DNA of 64,000 nt from an uncultured Clostridia bacterium (GCA_946183365.1 CAMHAH010000007.1:62001-126000), one strand, 5' to 3'. Shown: positions 26,750 through 34,704, counted from the first letter of the stretch. Program-made: numbers and translations. Notes: a model not told the origin generated them from the sequence alone.

Positions 26750-28476
26750 TCAACTGCACCCCGCCTTCTCAATGCGTTCGCGGGAGCTCTGCGCTTAGCG
26801 GCATAGGTCCTTTCGTCAGCCGCCTTGATAAACGCGAGTAAGCCCCAACATGATATCATCGAAGAACCGCCCGCGGACAAAAACGGAAGCGTAACGCCCG
26901 TAAGCGGAAGAATATCGGTAATGCCGAAAATATTCAGAGCGCTCTGTATGACCATCAGACCCGCCGCGCAGCAGGCCGAGATAGCATAGAAGGTCGAGCG
27001 CGAGCGAGTAGTGATAGCGCGCGCGTAAAAGGCGAGAGCCACTATAGCCGCAGCGATGGCGAACGCCACGATAACGCCCATCTCCTCAGATACCAGACCG
27101 AATACAAGGTCGCTCTCAGAGGCAAAAACGTATTTCAAGAAGCCGTTTCCGACGCCTACGCCGATAAGTCCGCCCGACGCCATATAGGTCATGACGCGTA
27201 CCTGCTGATAGCCGCCGCTGTCCTGAGTATGCTGCCAGACATGACCCCACGCCGAGAAACGGTCGGCGACATAAGGCTTAATGCTGAGCACTATGAACAC
27301 AGCGAAAGCCGCCGCCACGAGCGCGAGGATGATGGTCTTGAAATCTCCCGAGCGCATGAGCGCGATAAGCAAAAAGGTCGCGAAGAATATCAGCGCCGTA
27401 CCGAAGTCGCCCATCAGCGCCAGAGCGCCTACGCATACAGCCGAGAATATGATAAACTCTATGAAGTTGCGTTTGGTCTGTAATTTATCGAGAGCAGCCG
27501 CTCCGACAAAGATAAAGGCTATCTTTACGAACTCAGAAGGTTGAACGCTTATGCCGCCTATATTGATCCAGTTAGCGGCGCCGTTCTGTACCCTGCCGAA
27601 TATTATATTGACCGCCAAGAGACCTACCGCGGCTATCATTATCCACAGCCGCCATGAGTCGACGCGGTCGGGGTTCTCAATGAATTTGACTATTATCGCG
27701 AATACTATCATTCCCAGAGCCATAGCGATGAGCTGGACTATCGCCGAGCGCAGCTCCTGCCTCACGAGCAGCATAACTCCCATGCCCGACAAGAAACACG
27801 CCAAAGCCTCGAGCTCAAAGTTGACCCTGTTCAAGGCGTATGAGGAGATGCAGAAGAACAGCCACATAACAAGCTCCATAGCGCCGAAGATAAGCAGAGG
27901 TGTATAATCCTTTATTTCATTTGAGAAGCACGCTTCTACAGCCATGAAGAAGTGGAAGAAGGTGATGAGTATCATCAGCTTATAGGGCTTTAGGCTGCCT
28001 TTGTCAGAAGCCTTTGAGAAGAACCACGACGGGCGAAGCTTCTCCTGGAATTCCTCGCCGCGCTTTAAGACCAGAGTCGTGTGACCGACGGTGATCTCAT
28101 CGTCGATGACCACCTTGGTCCTGCCCTCGGTCTCTTCTCCGTTTACAAAGGTGCCGAACTTAGAGCCGATATCAGATACGAACCAGCCCTCTTTTCGTCT
28201 TAACAGAACACAGTGGTCGCGGGACACGCTGATATCTGAAACTCTGATATCAGAGCCCTTGCTCCTGCCGATGGAATTCTCCCAGAAGAGCACGGGGATC
28301 TTCTGACCCGTCTCTTTTATCTCGAGGGTAACGAGTGGTTTTTCAGGTCTTCTGTGACGGCGCGCAGACGCAAAGCACTGATATACTATCACCAGCGCGT
28401 ATATGGGCAAAAGAGCCCTGAGCGCAAGTACCGATACATCAAGTATGATCTGTAAGCTGATACCAATCACCTCCAA
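26746..28476 (-). CDS. FHA domain-SEDS glycosyltransferase fusion (FtsW/RodA/SpoVE family)
   Basis: A 576-residue protein with one N-terminal helix (about 8-35) and a cytoplasmic FHA domain (about 55-150, motifs IGRSKGSD and SVSRDH). About ten SEDS helices follow, with the signature GAANWINIGGISVQPSEF and GDFGTAL near the catalytic site. SEDS proteins polymerise glycan strands from lipid II; the fused FHA domain should read Thr-phosphorylated partners, tying synthesis to a Ser/Thr kinase such as PrkC/PknB. The start is uncertain: the in-frame TTG at 28476 overlaps a GGAGGTG that would be the natural ribosome site, so a non-ATG start slightly downstream is possible. First gene of a two-gene operon. 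Confidence 0.93.
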   Translation of the reverse strand: MEVIGISLQIILDVSVLALRALLPIYALVIVYQCFASARRHRRPEKPLVTLEIKETGQKIPVLFWENSIGRSKGSDIRVSDISVSRDHCVLLRRKEGWFVSDIGSKFGTFVNGEETEGRTKVVIDDEITVGHTTLVLKRGEEFQEKLRPSWFFSKASDKGSLKPYKLMILITFFHFFMAVEACFSNEIKDYTPLLIFGAMELVMWLFFCISSYALNRVNFELEALACFLSGMGVMLLVRQELRSAIVQLIAMALGMIVFAIIVKFIENPDRVDSWRLWIMIAAVGLLAVNIIFGRVQNGAANWINIGGISVQPSEFVKIAFIFVGAAALDKLQTKRNFIEFIIFSAVCVGALALMGDFGTALIFFATFLLIALMRSGDFKTIILALVAAAFAVFIVLSIKPYVADRFSAWGHVWQHTQDSGGYQQVRVMTYMASGGLIGVGVGNGFLKYVFASESDLVFGLVSEEMGVIVAFAIAAAIVALAFYARAITTRSRSTFYAISACCAAGLMVIQSALNIFGITDILPLTGVTLPFLSAGGSSMISCWGLLAFIKAADERTYAAKRRAPANALRRRGAVE

Positions 28477-28504
28477 AATCTTCTATATAATTATATACAC
28501 GGTA

Positions 28505-28533
28505 ATTTTACTATAACATATGGTAAAAGTCAA
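28505..28533 (-). promoter_or_regulatory. promoter of the SEDS/transpeptidase operon
   Basis: Minus-strand TTGACT (28528-28533), 17-base spacer, TAAAAT (28505-28510). Confidence 0.75.
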
Positions 28534-28588
28534 ATTAATGAAATGTAAACAGTTGAAGGCTCCGGTATGCAGACAATAGTTCGATCCT

Positions 28589-28729
28589 CCGAAATACCTT
28601 GCCATGGAAGAAATGGGCAAAAGCACTAATCTCACATATGATGAGGCGTTAGAAGAAGTCATAGCCGATAGCTGTGAGAGCTTCTTGCTCGATCTCGCCG
28701 ACGCAAAGTGCGGAGCTTATACTAACTGA
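28589..28729 (+). pseudogene. gene fragment truncated by a MITE remnant
   Basis: An open stretch reads FDPPKYLAMEEMGKSTN then DEALEEVIADSCESFL; the TGA stop falls inside the element remnant that starts at 28720. An in-frame TAG lies just before it (28577-28579). The Glu-Glu-Val-Ile-Ala-Asp pattern recalls segments of large phage or conjugative-element proteins, but I cannot assign a family. It is probably a relic of a once larger mobile gene; a functional 41-codon gene from the ATG at 28604 is less likely, as no ribosome site is seen. Confidence 0.4.
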
Positions 28730-28789
28730 CAACGCAGTTATGCGGAATTCTCCGCAATAGATATTAAAGTGTTTTATTGCTACTTAGTA
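28720..28789. mobile_element. MITE-like element, internally deleted copy
   Basis: Bases 28726-28789 are the exact reverse complement of the left 64 bases of the 25127-25282 element. The other end is reduced to TACTAA (28720-28725), so the central part and most of one arm are lost. It interrupts the gene fragment upstream. Confidence 0.8.
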
Positions 28790-28821
28790 TTAGTAAGAAA
28801 AAGTAAAGAAGCGCAAACAAT

Positions 28822-28862
28822 AACGCAGTATGCAGAGCTTTTTCTGCCATACTGCGTTTTTT
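28822..28862. terminator. terminator downstream of hflX
   Basis: AACGCAGTATG/CATACTGCGTT stem enclosing a smaller GCAGA-type hairpin; TTTTTT follows on the plus strand. It lies 27 bases past the hflX stop. Confidence 0.75.
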
Positions 28863-28888
28863 GAAATGCGTTTTTATTCACCAAGCTA

Positions 28889-30136
28889 TTATTGATCGAT
28901 CATATACTCTCTGATACGGTTATACTGTATCTCGTCAACAGTCACCTCGACCATCAGCCCTTCGGCAGTGTATTCCTCGCTGTGAAGCACAGCGGTCTCT
29001 CTGAGCTTAGCGGCTATACCGACCTTATCAAAGGGCAGCAGCAGCTTCACCCTCTTAAGCTTCTTGGGCAGGTTGTCCTCTACCGCCTTCAACAGCTCGT
29101 CTATTCCGGTGCCGTACTTAGCGCTGATATGCACGGCTCCCGAGATACCCGTCATATTATCGGATATCAGGTCGCACTTATTGAGCACGGGGATGATGGG
29201 CTTATCGAGGCTCGACAGAGACGCCAAGAGCTCTCTCGTTACGTCGAGGTGCAGGCGGCTCTCTTCACTGCTCGCGTCGCAGACGTTTAGAATGATATCG
29301 GCCTGAGCCGCTTCTTCAAGGGTCGATTTGAACGCTTCTACCAAGTGGTGCGGCAGTCTCCTGACAAGCCCGACGGTATCTATCAGCATGACAGAAACGC
29401 CGTTCGACAGCTTCAACGCCCTCGAGGTAGGATCAAGCGTCGCGAAGAGCTTGTCCTCACTGAGCACGCCCGCGTCGGTGAGGGTATTCATCAAGGTGGA
29501 CTTTCCCGCGTTGGTGTAGCCTACTATTGCGACGGTGATGACGCCGTCCTTATCCCGACGGTCGCGAAGCTGCTTGCGGTGCTCCTCAACGTCCTTTAGC
29601 TGTGCCTTTAAGGTCTCCATCCTGCGCTTGATATGTCTGCGGTCGGTCTCGAGCTTGGTCTCGCCCGGTCCTCGGGTGCCTATACCGCCGCCGAGCCTTG
29701 ACAGCTCAATACCCTTGCCGGTAAGGCGCGGCATCATATATTTGAGCTGAGCGAGCTCGACCTGCAATTTGCCCTCCTTCGACCTCGCTCTCAGGGCGAA
29801 GATATCGAGGATAAGCATGGTGCGGTCTATAACGCGAACGTCTGTCGCGGCTTCTATATTGCGTATCTGCACGGGAGAGAGCTCGAGATCGAATATGATG
29901 ATGTCGATATCCTCATTCTCACAATACATCTTTATCTCTTCAAGCTTGCCCGAGCCAACACAGGTCGCGGGGTCAAGACGGCTGAGCTTCTGAGTTATTG
30001 AAGCGACCGGGACAGCGCCGGCGCTCTCTGTCAGCTCAAAAAGCTCATTTAGAGACGCCTCGGCGTCATAGTCGCCTGTATCAGCCTCTACCAGTAACGC
30101 GCGGTCGGGCTCCTGTTCTGTAACGGTATAATCCAT
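28889..30136 (-). CDS. hflX: GTPase HflX (ribosome-associated)
   Basis: A 415-residue ribosome-splitting/rescue GTPase of the Obg-HflX group. The N-terminal HflX domain (about 20-110, GSGKLEEIK) is followed by the glycine-rich linker LGGGIGTRGPGE and a coiled helix (about 165-195). The G domain has GYTNAGKSTL (P-loop), DTVGLVRRLP (G3) and NKCD (G4). The ATG at 30136 (MDYTVTEQEP) has CGGAG 7 bases upstream and is preferred to an in-frame ATG 30 bases earlier. Transcribed from its own strong promoter. Confidence 0.95.
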   Translation of the reverse strand: MDYTVTEQEPDRALLVEADTGDYDAEASLNELFELTESAGAVPVASITQKLSRLDPATCVGSGKLEEIKMYCENEDIDIIIFDLELSPVQIRNIEAATDVRVIDRTMLILDIFALRARSKEGKLQVELAQLKYMMPRLTGKGIELSRLGGGIGTRGPGETKLETDRRHIKRRMETLKAQLKDVEEHRKQLRDRRDKDGVITVAIVGYTNAGKSTLMNTLTDAGVLSEDKLFATLDPTSRALKLSNGVSVMLIDTVGLVRRLPHHLVEAFKSTLEEAAQADIILNVCDASSEESRLHLDVTRELLASLSSLDKPIIPVLNKCDLISDNMTGISGAVHISAKYGTGIDELLKAVEDNLPKKLKRVKLLLPFDKVGIAAKLRETAVLHSEEYTAEGLMVEVTVDEIQYNRIREYMIDQ

Positions 30137-30196
30137 AAAAAATCTCCGAAATGTAGAAAAATCCAAAAATCTGTGATATAGTATTATATTAAGGTC

Positions 30197-30225
30197 ATTA
30201 TACAGAAAAGCGGAGCAAATTGCAA
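30197..30225 (-). promoter_or_regulatory. hflX promoter
   Basis: Minus-strand TTGCAA (30220-30225), 17-base spacer, TATAAT (30197-30202), located between hflX and the upstream small-gene trio. Confidence 0.8.
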
Positions 30226-30239
30226 GGATAATACCGCGC

Positions 30240-30554
30240 CTATATCAGAAGATATATAAGAGCCAGAAGAAGGTTCATATCGGCTCCGTCCTTCATGAGT
30301 ATCACGAGCAAAAGCATAATAAGGCTCTGATCCTTATCCTTCATCAGCATTTCGAGCAAGCCGCCGTTCTTTTTCGGGGGCTCTGCTTTTACCGGAGGGG
30401 CTTTCTCCTCGGCTTTCGGCTTTTCGGGTTCGGGTCTCGGCTCGGGCTCCGGGGGTCTTTGGCGGCTGTGAGGTCGTCGGTCGAACGACGAATACATCCG
30501 CGCTACCCTGTCCATAGCCTCCTGTTCAAGTGAGTTTGACGGCATAGAGTTCAC
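30240..30554 (-). CDS. small Pro/Glu/Lys-rich protein with hydrophobic C-terminus, unknown
   Basis: A 104-residue protein. Residues about 28-62 form a Pro/Glu/Lys-rich low-complexity linker (PEPEPRPEPEKPKAEEK). The C-terminal 40 residues are hydrophobic and Met/Leu-rich, with two short near-identical LLxxLxMKD-like segments that could form one or two amphipathic or membrane helices. No known family is recognised. It is the last of three consecutive small genes (gap 7 bases), so it likely works with the two proteins encoded upstream. Confidence 0.6.
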   Translation of the reverse strand: MNSMPSNSLEQEAMDRVARMYSSFDRRPHSRQRPPEPEPRPEPEKPKAEEKAPPVKAEPPKKNGGLLEMLMKDKDQSLIMLLLVILMKDGADMNLLLALIYLLI

Positions 30555-30561
30555 CTGCGGA

Positions 30562-30894
30562 TCATAGATCGAATAATGGCATATCTTTTATAAGGGGCAT
30601 GAGCTTCATTATACGGATCAGGCGCTTAGCCTTATCGAGCTTTATCTGTCGCTCCTCGCTGAGGAACGGTCTCATAGCCTCTAACAATCTTGTCGTTTCG
30701 TCATCCTGCTTCATCGAGCCCAGCATGGGCATTAGGCTCGAGAGCATCGCCGCTGTATCGTCAGCGGGCTTAGGCTCGGGCTCGTTATGTACGCCCGACG
30801 TATCAACGCCGAGCTGTGAAGCGAGAGCCGCGATCTCCTTCATGGCTGAGGGGTCGCTGAGTATGCCGCTTAGCTTCTCTGAGAGATCTTCCAT
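30562..30894 (-). CDS. small acidic helical protein, unknown
   Basis: A 110-residue, mostly helical protein (EKLSGILSDPSAMKEIAALASQ), then a Pro-rich break (NEPEPKPAD) and a C-terminal basic/hydrophobic helix (KAKRLIRIMKLMPLIKDM). The family is not recognised. Its ATG overlaps the stop of the preceding gene by 1 base. Similar helix-Pro-helix layout to its downstream neighbour suggests related or interacting proteins. Confidence 0.65.
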   Translation of the reverse strand: MEDLSEKLSGILSDPSAMKEIAALASQLGVDTSGVHNEPEPKPADDTAAMLSSLMPMLGSMKQDDETTRLLEAMRPFLSEERQIKLDKAKRLIRIMKLMPLIKDMPLFDL

Positions 30895-31127
30895 TATCCC
30901 ATCAGCCTCTTTATTATCGCCTTGGCCTGGGGTGAGTTGAGGAATTCCTTAGCCTTGCTCTCGTCATTGAGGATATCCTCCATCTGCCGCGCCTTATCCG
31001 ACGGCAGCTTTTTGAGCAGCTTTGAGTAATCAGAGCCGCTGACGGCGCTTCTGATATCGCTCTCGGGAGTTCCCATACGCTCGCTGAGCTTCTTTATCAA
31101 TTTATTTATCTGTTCATTATCAGCCAT
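30894..31127 (-). CDS. small helical protein, unknown
   Basis: A 77-residue charged, all-helical protein (INKLIKKLSERMGTPES, then EDILNDESKAKEFLNSPQA). The sequence resembles its downstream neighbour in having a helix of the form LxDxSxAKEFL followed by a basic helix. The family is not recognised. First of three coupled small genes; GGAGA ribosome site upstream; divergent from the phosphodiesterase gene with a 57-base gap. Confidence 0.65.
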   Translation of the reverse strand: MADNEQINKLIKKLSERMGTPESDIRSAVSGSDYSKLLKKLPSDKARQMEDILNDESKAKEFLNSPQAKAIIKRLMG

Positions 31128-31184
31128 ATATTACCAATCTCCTTATGATTTCATAATACTATACTATGCAGGAAGGTGTAAAAT

Positions 31185-31646
31185 ATGAAAATTATCGTTG
31201 TATCTGACACCCACGGCTCTTATCACAGCTTCAAGAGGATAATGGAGCTCAATAAGAACGCCGACATAGTCGTCCACTGCGGCGACAGCCGTGACGAGCT
31301 CGAGAATATAAAGCTCGAATACCCCGACAAGACCTATTACTGCGTCAAGGGCAACTGCGACTTCGGTATGCTTCCGCTGACCGAGACCTTTACCGTTGAG
31401 GGCGTCAAGTTCTTTGTCACCCACGGTCATATATACAACGTAAAATACAGTCTGTATGAGCTCGACCTCGCCGCGAGAGAGGCAGGAGCTCAGGTAGCGC
31501 TATTCGGTCATACCCACATAGCTCATGACGAGCTCAACGACGGCGTAAGGCTCTTCAACCCCGGCTCGGCGGGCTACTCTAAGAGCTTCGGCGTTATCGA
31601 GGTCAAGAACGGACAGGTGCTGAGCAACATAGCTTATCTTAAATAA
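31185..31646 (+). CDS. YfcE/MJ0936-type metallophosphoesterase
   Basis: A calcineurin-like phosphodiesterase of 153 residues with all metal-binding blocks: VSDTHG (6-11), HCGD (31-34), GNCD (about 62-65), THGH (about 80-83) and GHTH (about 105-108). Members hydrolyse phosphodiesters with Mn2+; the cellular substrate is unknown. It follows a GCAGGAAGG site and is monocistronic, divergent from the small-gene trio. Confidence 0.92.
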   Translation: MKIIVVSDTHGSYHSFKRIMELNKNADIVVHCGDSRDELENIKLEYPDKTYYCVKGNCDFGMLPLTETFTVEGVKFFVTHGHIYNVKYSLYELDLAAREAGAQVALFGHTHIAHDELNDGVRLFNPGSAGYSKSFGVIEVKNGQVLSNIAYLK

Positions 31647-31711
31647 AGCAGCATACAGTTTACCGCTTCTGCTTCGCGTAAAAAATAACAGTAGATTTTT
31701 ACGTCGGATTA

Positions 31712-31720
31712 TGTTATAAT
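31712..31720 (+). promoter_or_regulatory. holB-ricT promoter (extended -10)
   Basis: TGT-TATAAT with -10 at 31715-31720 and no clear -35; about 33 bases before the coding region. Confidence 0.5.
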
Positions 31721-31759
31721 GAGATTTGGCATAAATGACGGTTGAAAGGCGGTGACGGC

Positions 31760-32614
31760 GTGAATAACCTGAACAGGGATAACGAGAGCGCTATCCTCGG
31801 GCTGATAAGCTCGCGCCGTATCCCTCATACGGTCATCATAGAGAGCGCAGATAAGGACGAGCGCGACAGCGCGGCTCTGCTGCTCGCCGCGGGAGCGGTC
31901 TGCAAAGCAGACGAACGCCCCTGCATGAGCTGTACCGCCTGCAAGAAGGCTATGGAGGGCATACACCCCGATATCTTTGTGCCCGAGCCCAGCAAGAACC
32001 TCAAAAGCGGTATCTTATCTCTCAAGGACCTGCGTGACAATTACCTCTCGCAGATGAGCATAAAGCCCAACGAGGCTGACATAAAGGTATATATATTCTC
32101 TGAAGCCGATAAGCTGCTCAGAGAGGACTCACAGAACGCTCTGCTCAAGACCATCGAGGAGCCGCCGCAGAACCTTTTGTTCATCTTCACCGTCGAGAGC
32201 TCAAAGAGCCTGTTGCTGACGGTGCGTTCAAGAGCCCGCATAATCACCCTGCGCCGCTCTGAGATAACGGATACTGATAGCGAAGAGCTCGCCGCAGAGA
32301 TCGCGGGCGGGATAGTCTCGGCTCACGAATACGACCTTCTGCTCACGCTGAGCAGGCTAAGCGATAAGGACAGGCTGAGAGCGGCTCTGACCGCCTTTAC
32401 CGAAATGCTGAGAAAGGCGCTGAGCTTTTACAGCGGTATACCGACGTCCGACGAGAGCGTAAAGCGCCTGACGCGCAAGCTGAACCGCTCAAAGGTTATC
32501 GCCCTGACAGAAGCGACTAACGAGGCGGTATCTCGCCTTAAAACCAACGTAAATATTCAGCTGCTGACAACGTGGCTGTCATCACAATACAGGAGGATTA
32601 CATGGCAGAAGTAA
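31760..32614 (+). CDS. holB: DNA polymerase III delta-prime subunit
   Basis: A clamp-loader subunit that helps load the beta clamp. The 284-residue protein has a Cys cluster CMSCTACK (about 53-60, Zn site) and the SEADKLLREDSQNALLKTIEEPP block with the SRC-like turn near RSRARI. The GTG at 31760 is chosen with AAGGCGG upstream; a TTG at 31742 is in frame. The ricT gene begins inside its 3' end, and the holB-ricT pair is conserved in Firmicutes. Confidence 0.9.
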   Translation: MNNLNRDNESAILGLISSRRIPHTVIIESADKDERDSAALLLAAGAVCKADERPCMSCTACKKAMEGIHPDIFVPEPSKNLKSGILSLKDLRDNYLSQMSIKPNEADIKVYIFSEADKLLREDSQNALLKTIEEPPQNLLFIFTVESSKSLLLTVRSRARIITLRRSEITDTDSEELAAEIAGGIVSAHEYDLLLTLSRLSDKDRLRAALTAFTEMLRKALSFYSGIPTSDESVKRLTRKLNRSKVIALTEATNEAVSRLKTNVNIQLLTTWLSSQYRRITWQK

Positions 32615-33474
32615 TCGGAGTAAGGTTCAAAGAGGTAGGCAAGGTCTACTACTTTGACCCCGACAACAAAAAGCTGAAAAACGGCGACACCGTAATAGTC
32701 GAGACCTCAAGAGGCGTCGAGTGCGGTATGGTCGCTATTGAGAATAAAGAGGTAGCCGACGAAGAGATAGTGCATCCGCTCAAAAAGCTGATACGCGTCG
32801 CGACCAAAGAGGACCTTAAGCACCTTGAAGAGAACCGCAAAAAAGAGAAAGAGGCTCTCAAGATCTGCGAACAGAAGGTAGCCGACCACGGGCTGGATAT
32901 GAAGCTCGTAGACGTCGAATACACCTTTGACAACTCAAAAATACTGTTCTATTTCACAGCCGACGGCAGAGTTGACTTCCGCGCGCTGGTAAAGGACCTC
33001 GCCTCGGTATTCCGCACGAGGATAGAGCTCAGACAGATAGGCGTGCGCGATGAGAGCAAGATGCTCGGCGGCCTCGGCGTATGCGGCAGACCGTTCTGCT
33101 GTTCTATGTTCCTCGGCGAGTTCCATCCCGTATCTATCAAGATGGCTAAGGAACAGGGGCTCTCACTCTCTCCCACCAAGATCTCCGGCACCTGCGGCAG
33201 ACTGATGTGCTGTCTCAAATACGAGCAGGAGGCTTACAGCGATCTGCTCAAGCGCACCCCTAAGGTTGGCGCTATAGTAAAGACCCCGATGGGCAGAGGT
33301 CTTGTGGTCGATAACAACCTGCTGACCCAAACGCTTAAGGTCAAGATGGACAACACCCCCGACGACGCGGCTCCCCAGACATTCAAGGTCAAGGAAGTCC
33401 GACTGGTCAAGGACGGATATATCCGCCTGAACAAAAAAGAGATCGACGAGTTAAAGCAACTCGAGGATCAATAG
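32602..33474 (+). CDS. ricT: PSP1-domain protein RicT (YaaT)
   Basis: Known in Bacillus as part of the RicA-RicF-RicT complex that carries [4Fe-4S] clusters and promotes mRNA maturation by RNase Y, affecting sporulation and biofilm. The 290-residue protein has the PSP1 domain (about 65-150) and the Cys clusters CGRPFCC and CGRLMCC that fit cluster binding. The ATG at 32602 has AGGAGG 6 bases upstream and overlaps holB by 13 bases. Confidence 0.93.
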   Translation: MAEVIGVRFKEVGKVYYFDPDNKKLKNGDTVIVETSRGVECGMVAIENKEVADEEIVHPLKKLIRVATKEDLKHLEENRKKEKEALKICEQKVADHGLDMKLVDVEYTFDNSKILFYFTADGRVDFRALVKDLASVFRTRIELRQIGVRDESKMLGGLGVCGRPFCCSMFLGEFHPVSIKMAKEQGLSLSPTKISGTCGRLMCCLKYEQEAYSDLLKRTPKVGAIVKTPMGRGLVVDNNLLTQTLKVKMDNTPDDAAPQTFKVKEVRLVKDGYIRLNKKEIDELKQLEDQ

Positions 33475-33485
33475 CGTAGAACGCA

Positions 33486-33508
33486 GCCGTCACCCCGACG
33501 GCTTTTTT
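33486..33508 (+). terminator. intrinsic terminator after ricT
   Basis: GCCGTC/GACGGC stem with a 5-base loop followed by six T. Confidence 0.88.
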
Positions 33509-33604
33509 GTGTTCCGTTCACTTTGACGGCAAAGCTTTCATAATAAACGCAAAAATTAGCTTAAGCTATGATAAAAAATGGATATTATGGAAGGTGTTTT
33601 TCGG

Positions 33605-33623
33605 TTAGCGTTCGCTAATTTTT
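33605..33623 (+). terminator. orphan hairpin with T-run upstream of ferredoxin
   Basis: TTAGC/GCTAA stem with GTTC loop followed by five T. The distal arm also forms a 10-base perfect inverted match with AAAAATTAGC at 33552-33561. It lies after the ricT terminator and before the ferredoxin promoter, with no gene between. Confidence 0.5.
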
Positions 33624-33634
33624 GGCATAAAACC

Positions 33635-33662
33635 TTGATTTTTTAAACTTATGTGCTACAAT
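33635..33662 (+). promoter_or_regulatory. ferredoxin promoter
   Basis: TTGATT (33635-33640), 16-base spacer, TACAAT (33657-33662) with TGC extension; 29 bases before the ATG. Confidence 0.7.
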
Positions 33663-33691
33663 AAAGTCAATCAAAAAAAGGAGGTCACATC

Positions 33692-33862
33692 ATGGCTTAT
33701 AAGATTTCTGACGAATGTATCTCTTGCGGTGCTTGTGCCGATGAGTGCCCTGTAAGCGCTATCGCCGAGGGTGACGGCAAGTTCGAGATCAGCGCTGACG
33801 CTTGCATCGAGTGCGGTGCTTGTGCTGACGTTTGTCCCGTAAACGCTCCCGCAGCAGAGTAA
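33692..33862 (+). CDS. 2[4Fe-4S] ferredoxin
   Basis: A 56-residue clostridial-type ferredoxin, electron carrier for anaerobic redox enzymes. Two clusters are bound by CISCGACADECP (9-20) and CIECGACADVCP (38-49), each CxxCxxCxxxCP. The ribosome site AAAGGAGG is perfect. It is a strongly expressed single-gene unit with its own promoter and terminator. The very even codon choice (GCT, GTA, TGC) fits high expression. Confidence 0.96.
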   Translation: MAYKISDECISCGACADECPVSAIAEGDGKFEISADACIECGACADVCPVNAPAAE

Positions 33863-33880
33863 TTTTACACAAACAAATTT

Positions 33881-33911
33881 AACCGAGGCTTATGGCCTCG
33901 GTTATTTTTTT
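33881..33911 (+). terminator. intrinsic terminator after ferredoxin
   Basis: AACCGAGGC/GCCTCGGTT 9-base stem followed by ATTTTTTTT. Confidence 0.9.
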
Positions 33912-33936
33912 GCCCTGATATTTTATTTTTATCCGC

Positions 33937-34653
33937 TTATCTCTCTATCTCGCACTCGACAGCCTTCATATCGCCCAATACTACGTCAAAGAGCTCCTTG
34001 CCGTCCACGCACGCCTTGCGTATCGTAAGCACATCGCCCTCATGGGTCTGACCCTCATAGTGCAGCTCTATGCGGCGTATGGGGCGCTCTTTGAGCTCCT
34101 TGACCGAATAGGTGTTGGTGATGAACCTCACATACGAAACGTTGTTGGTATGCTGGATAAAGTCGATATCTCCCGATACTACCTTGACCGTAGCGTAATC
34201 CTCAAGCCCCTCGAACCTTCTGCGGCTGTAGACGATATCCCTCTCGGGCTGTTCGACGTCGGTATCGGCTGTGACTCCTACGTCGCGTATACGCTTGATA
34301 CGCTGAGTGCTCAGCTCCAGCGCGCACATCTCTATGCGCGAATACACACAGATAGCGCCGCTGTTGTCCTTTAGCACGGTATCGACAGTCATCTTAGCGC
34401 CCTTGGCAGAGGAGATATAGCTCTCGGCGGTATACTCCTCCATCCATCCAAGCTCGCGGTCGATCTCAACACAGTTGCGTGTGAACACCCATACGCAGCC
34501 GTATTTTTTGCGCAGAGTAACGCCGTCTATCTTTAGCACTCCCATCATCTCGGTAAGGTAATCCTGCAAAAGATCAAAGGTGCCCTTGACAGACAGCTTG
34601 ACATTAGGGTCGCATAAGCTCGCGGGTATCACCGCGTGTTTTATCAGCTTCAT
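33937..34653 (-). CDS. acyl-ACP thioesterase (FatA-like, double hot-dog)
   Basis: Releases free fatty acids from acyl carrier protein. The 238-residue protein has two hot-dog domains (about 1-125 and 140-238). The second contains the catalytic-type block DIDFIQHTNNVSYVRF, matching the plant/bacterial FatA N-x-H-V-N-N pattern, and Glu/Cys-equivalents nearby. The ATG at 34653 (MKLIKHAVIPASL) is chosen; an upstream in-frame extension of 31 residues lacks similarity and crosses the promoter. It faces the SPT-like operon across 309 bases of divergent promoters, so it may supply or balance acyl chains for that pathway. Confidence 0.88.
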   Translation of the reverse strand: MKLIKHAVIPASLCDPNVKLSVKGTFDLLQDYLTEMMGVLKIDGVTLRKKYGCVWVFTRNCVEIDRELGWMEEYTAESYISSAKGAKMTVDTVLKDNSGAICVYSRIEMCALELSTQRIKRIRDVGVTADTDVEQPERDIVYSRRRFEGLEDYATVKVVSGDIDFIQHTNNVSYVRFITNTYSVKELKERPIRRIELHYEGQTHEGDVLTIRKACVDGKELFDVVLGDMKAVECEIER

Positions 34654-34675
34654 ATTATCATCTCTTTCCGACAGG

Positions 34676-34704
34676 ATTATAACATAAAACCGATGGGATT
34701 TCAA
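34676..34704 (-). promoter_or_regulatory. acyl-ACP thioesterase promoter
   Basis: Minus-strand TTGAAA (34699-34704), 17-base spacer, TATAAT (34676-34681) with TGT extension. Very short leader to 34653. No FapR-like operator was recognised. Confidence 0.8.
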
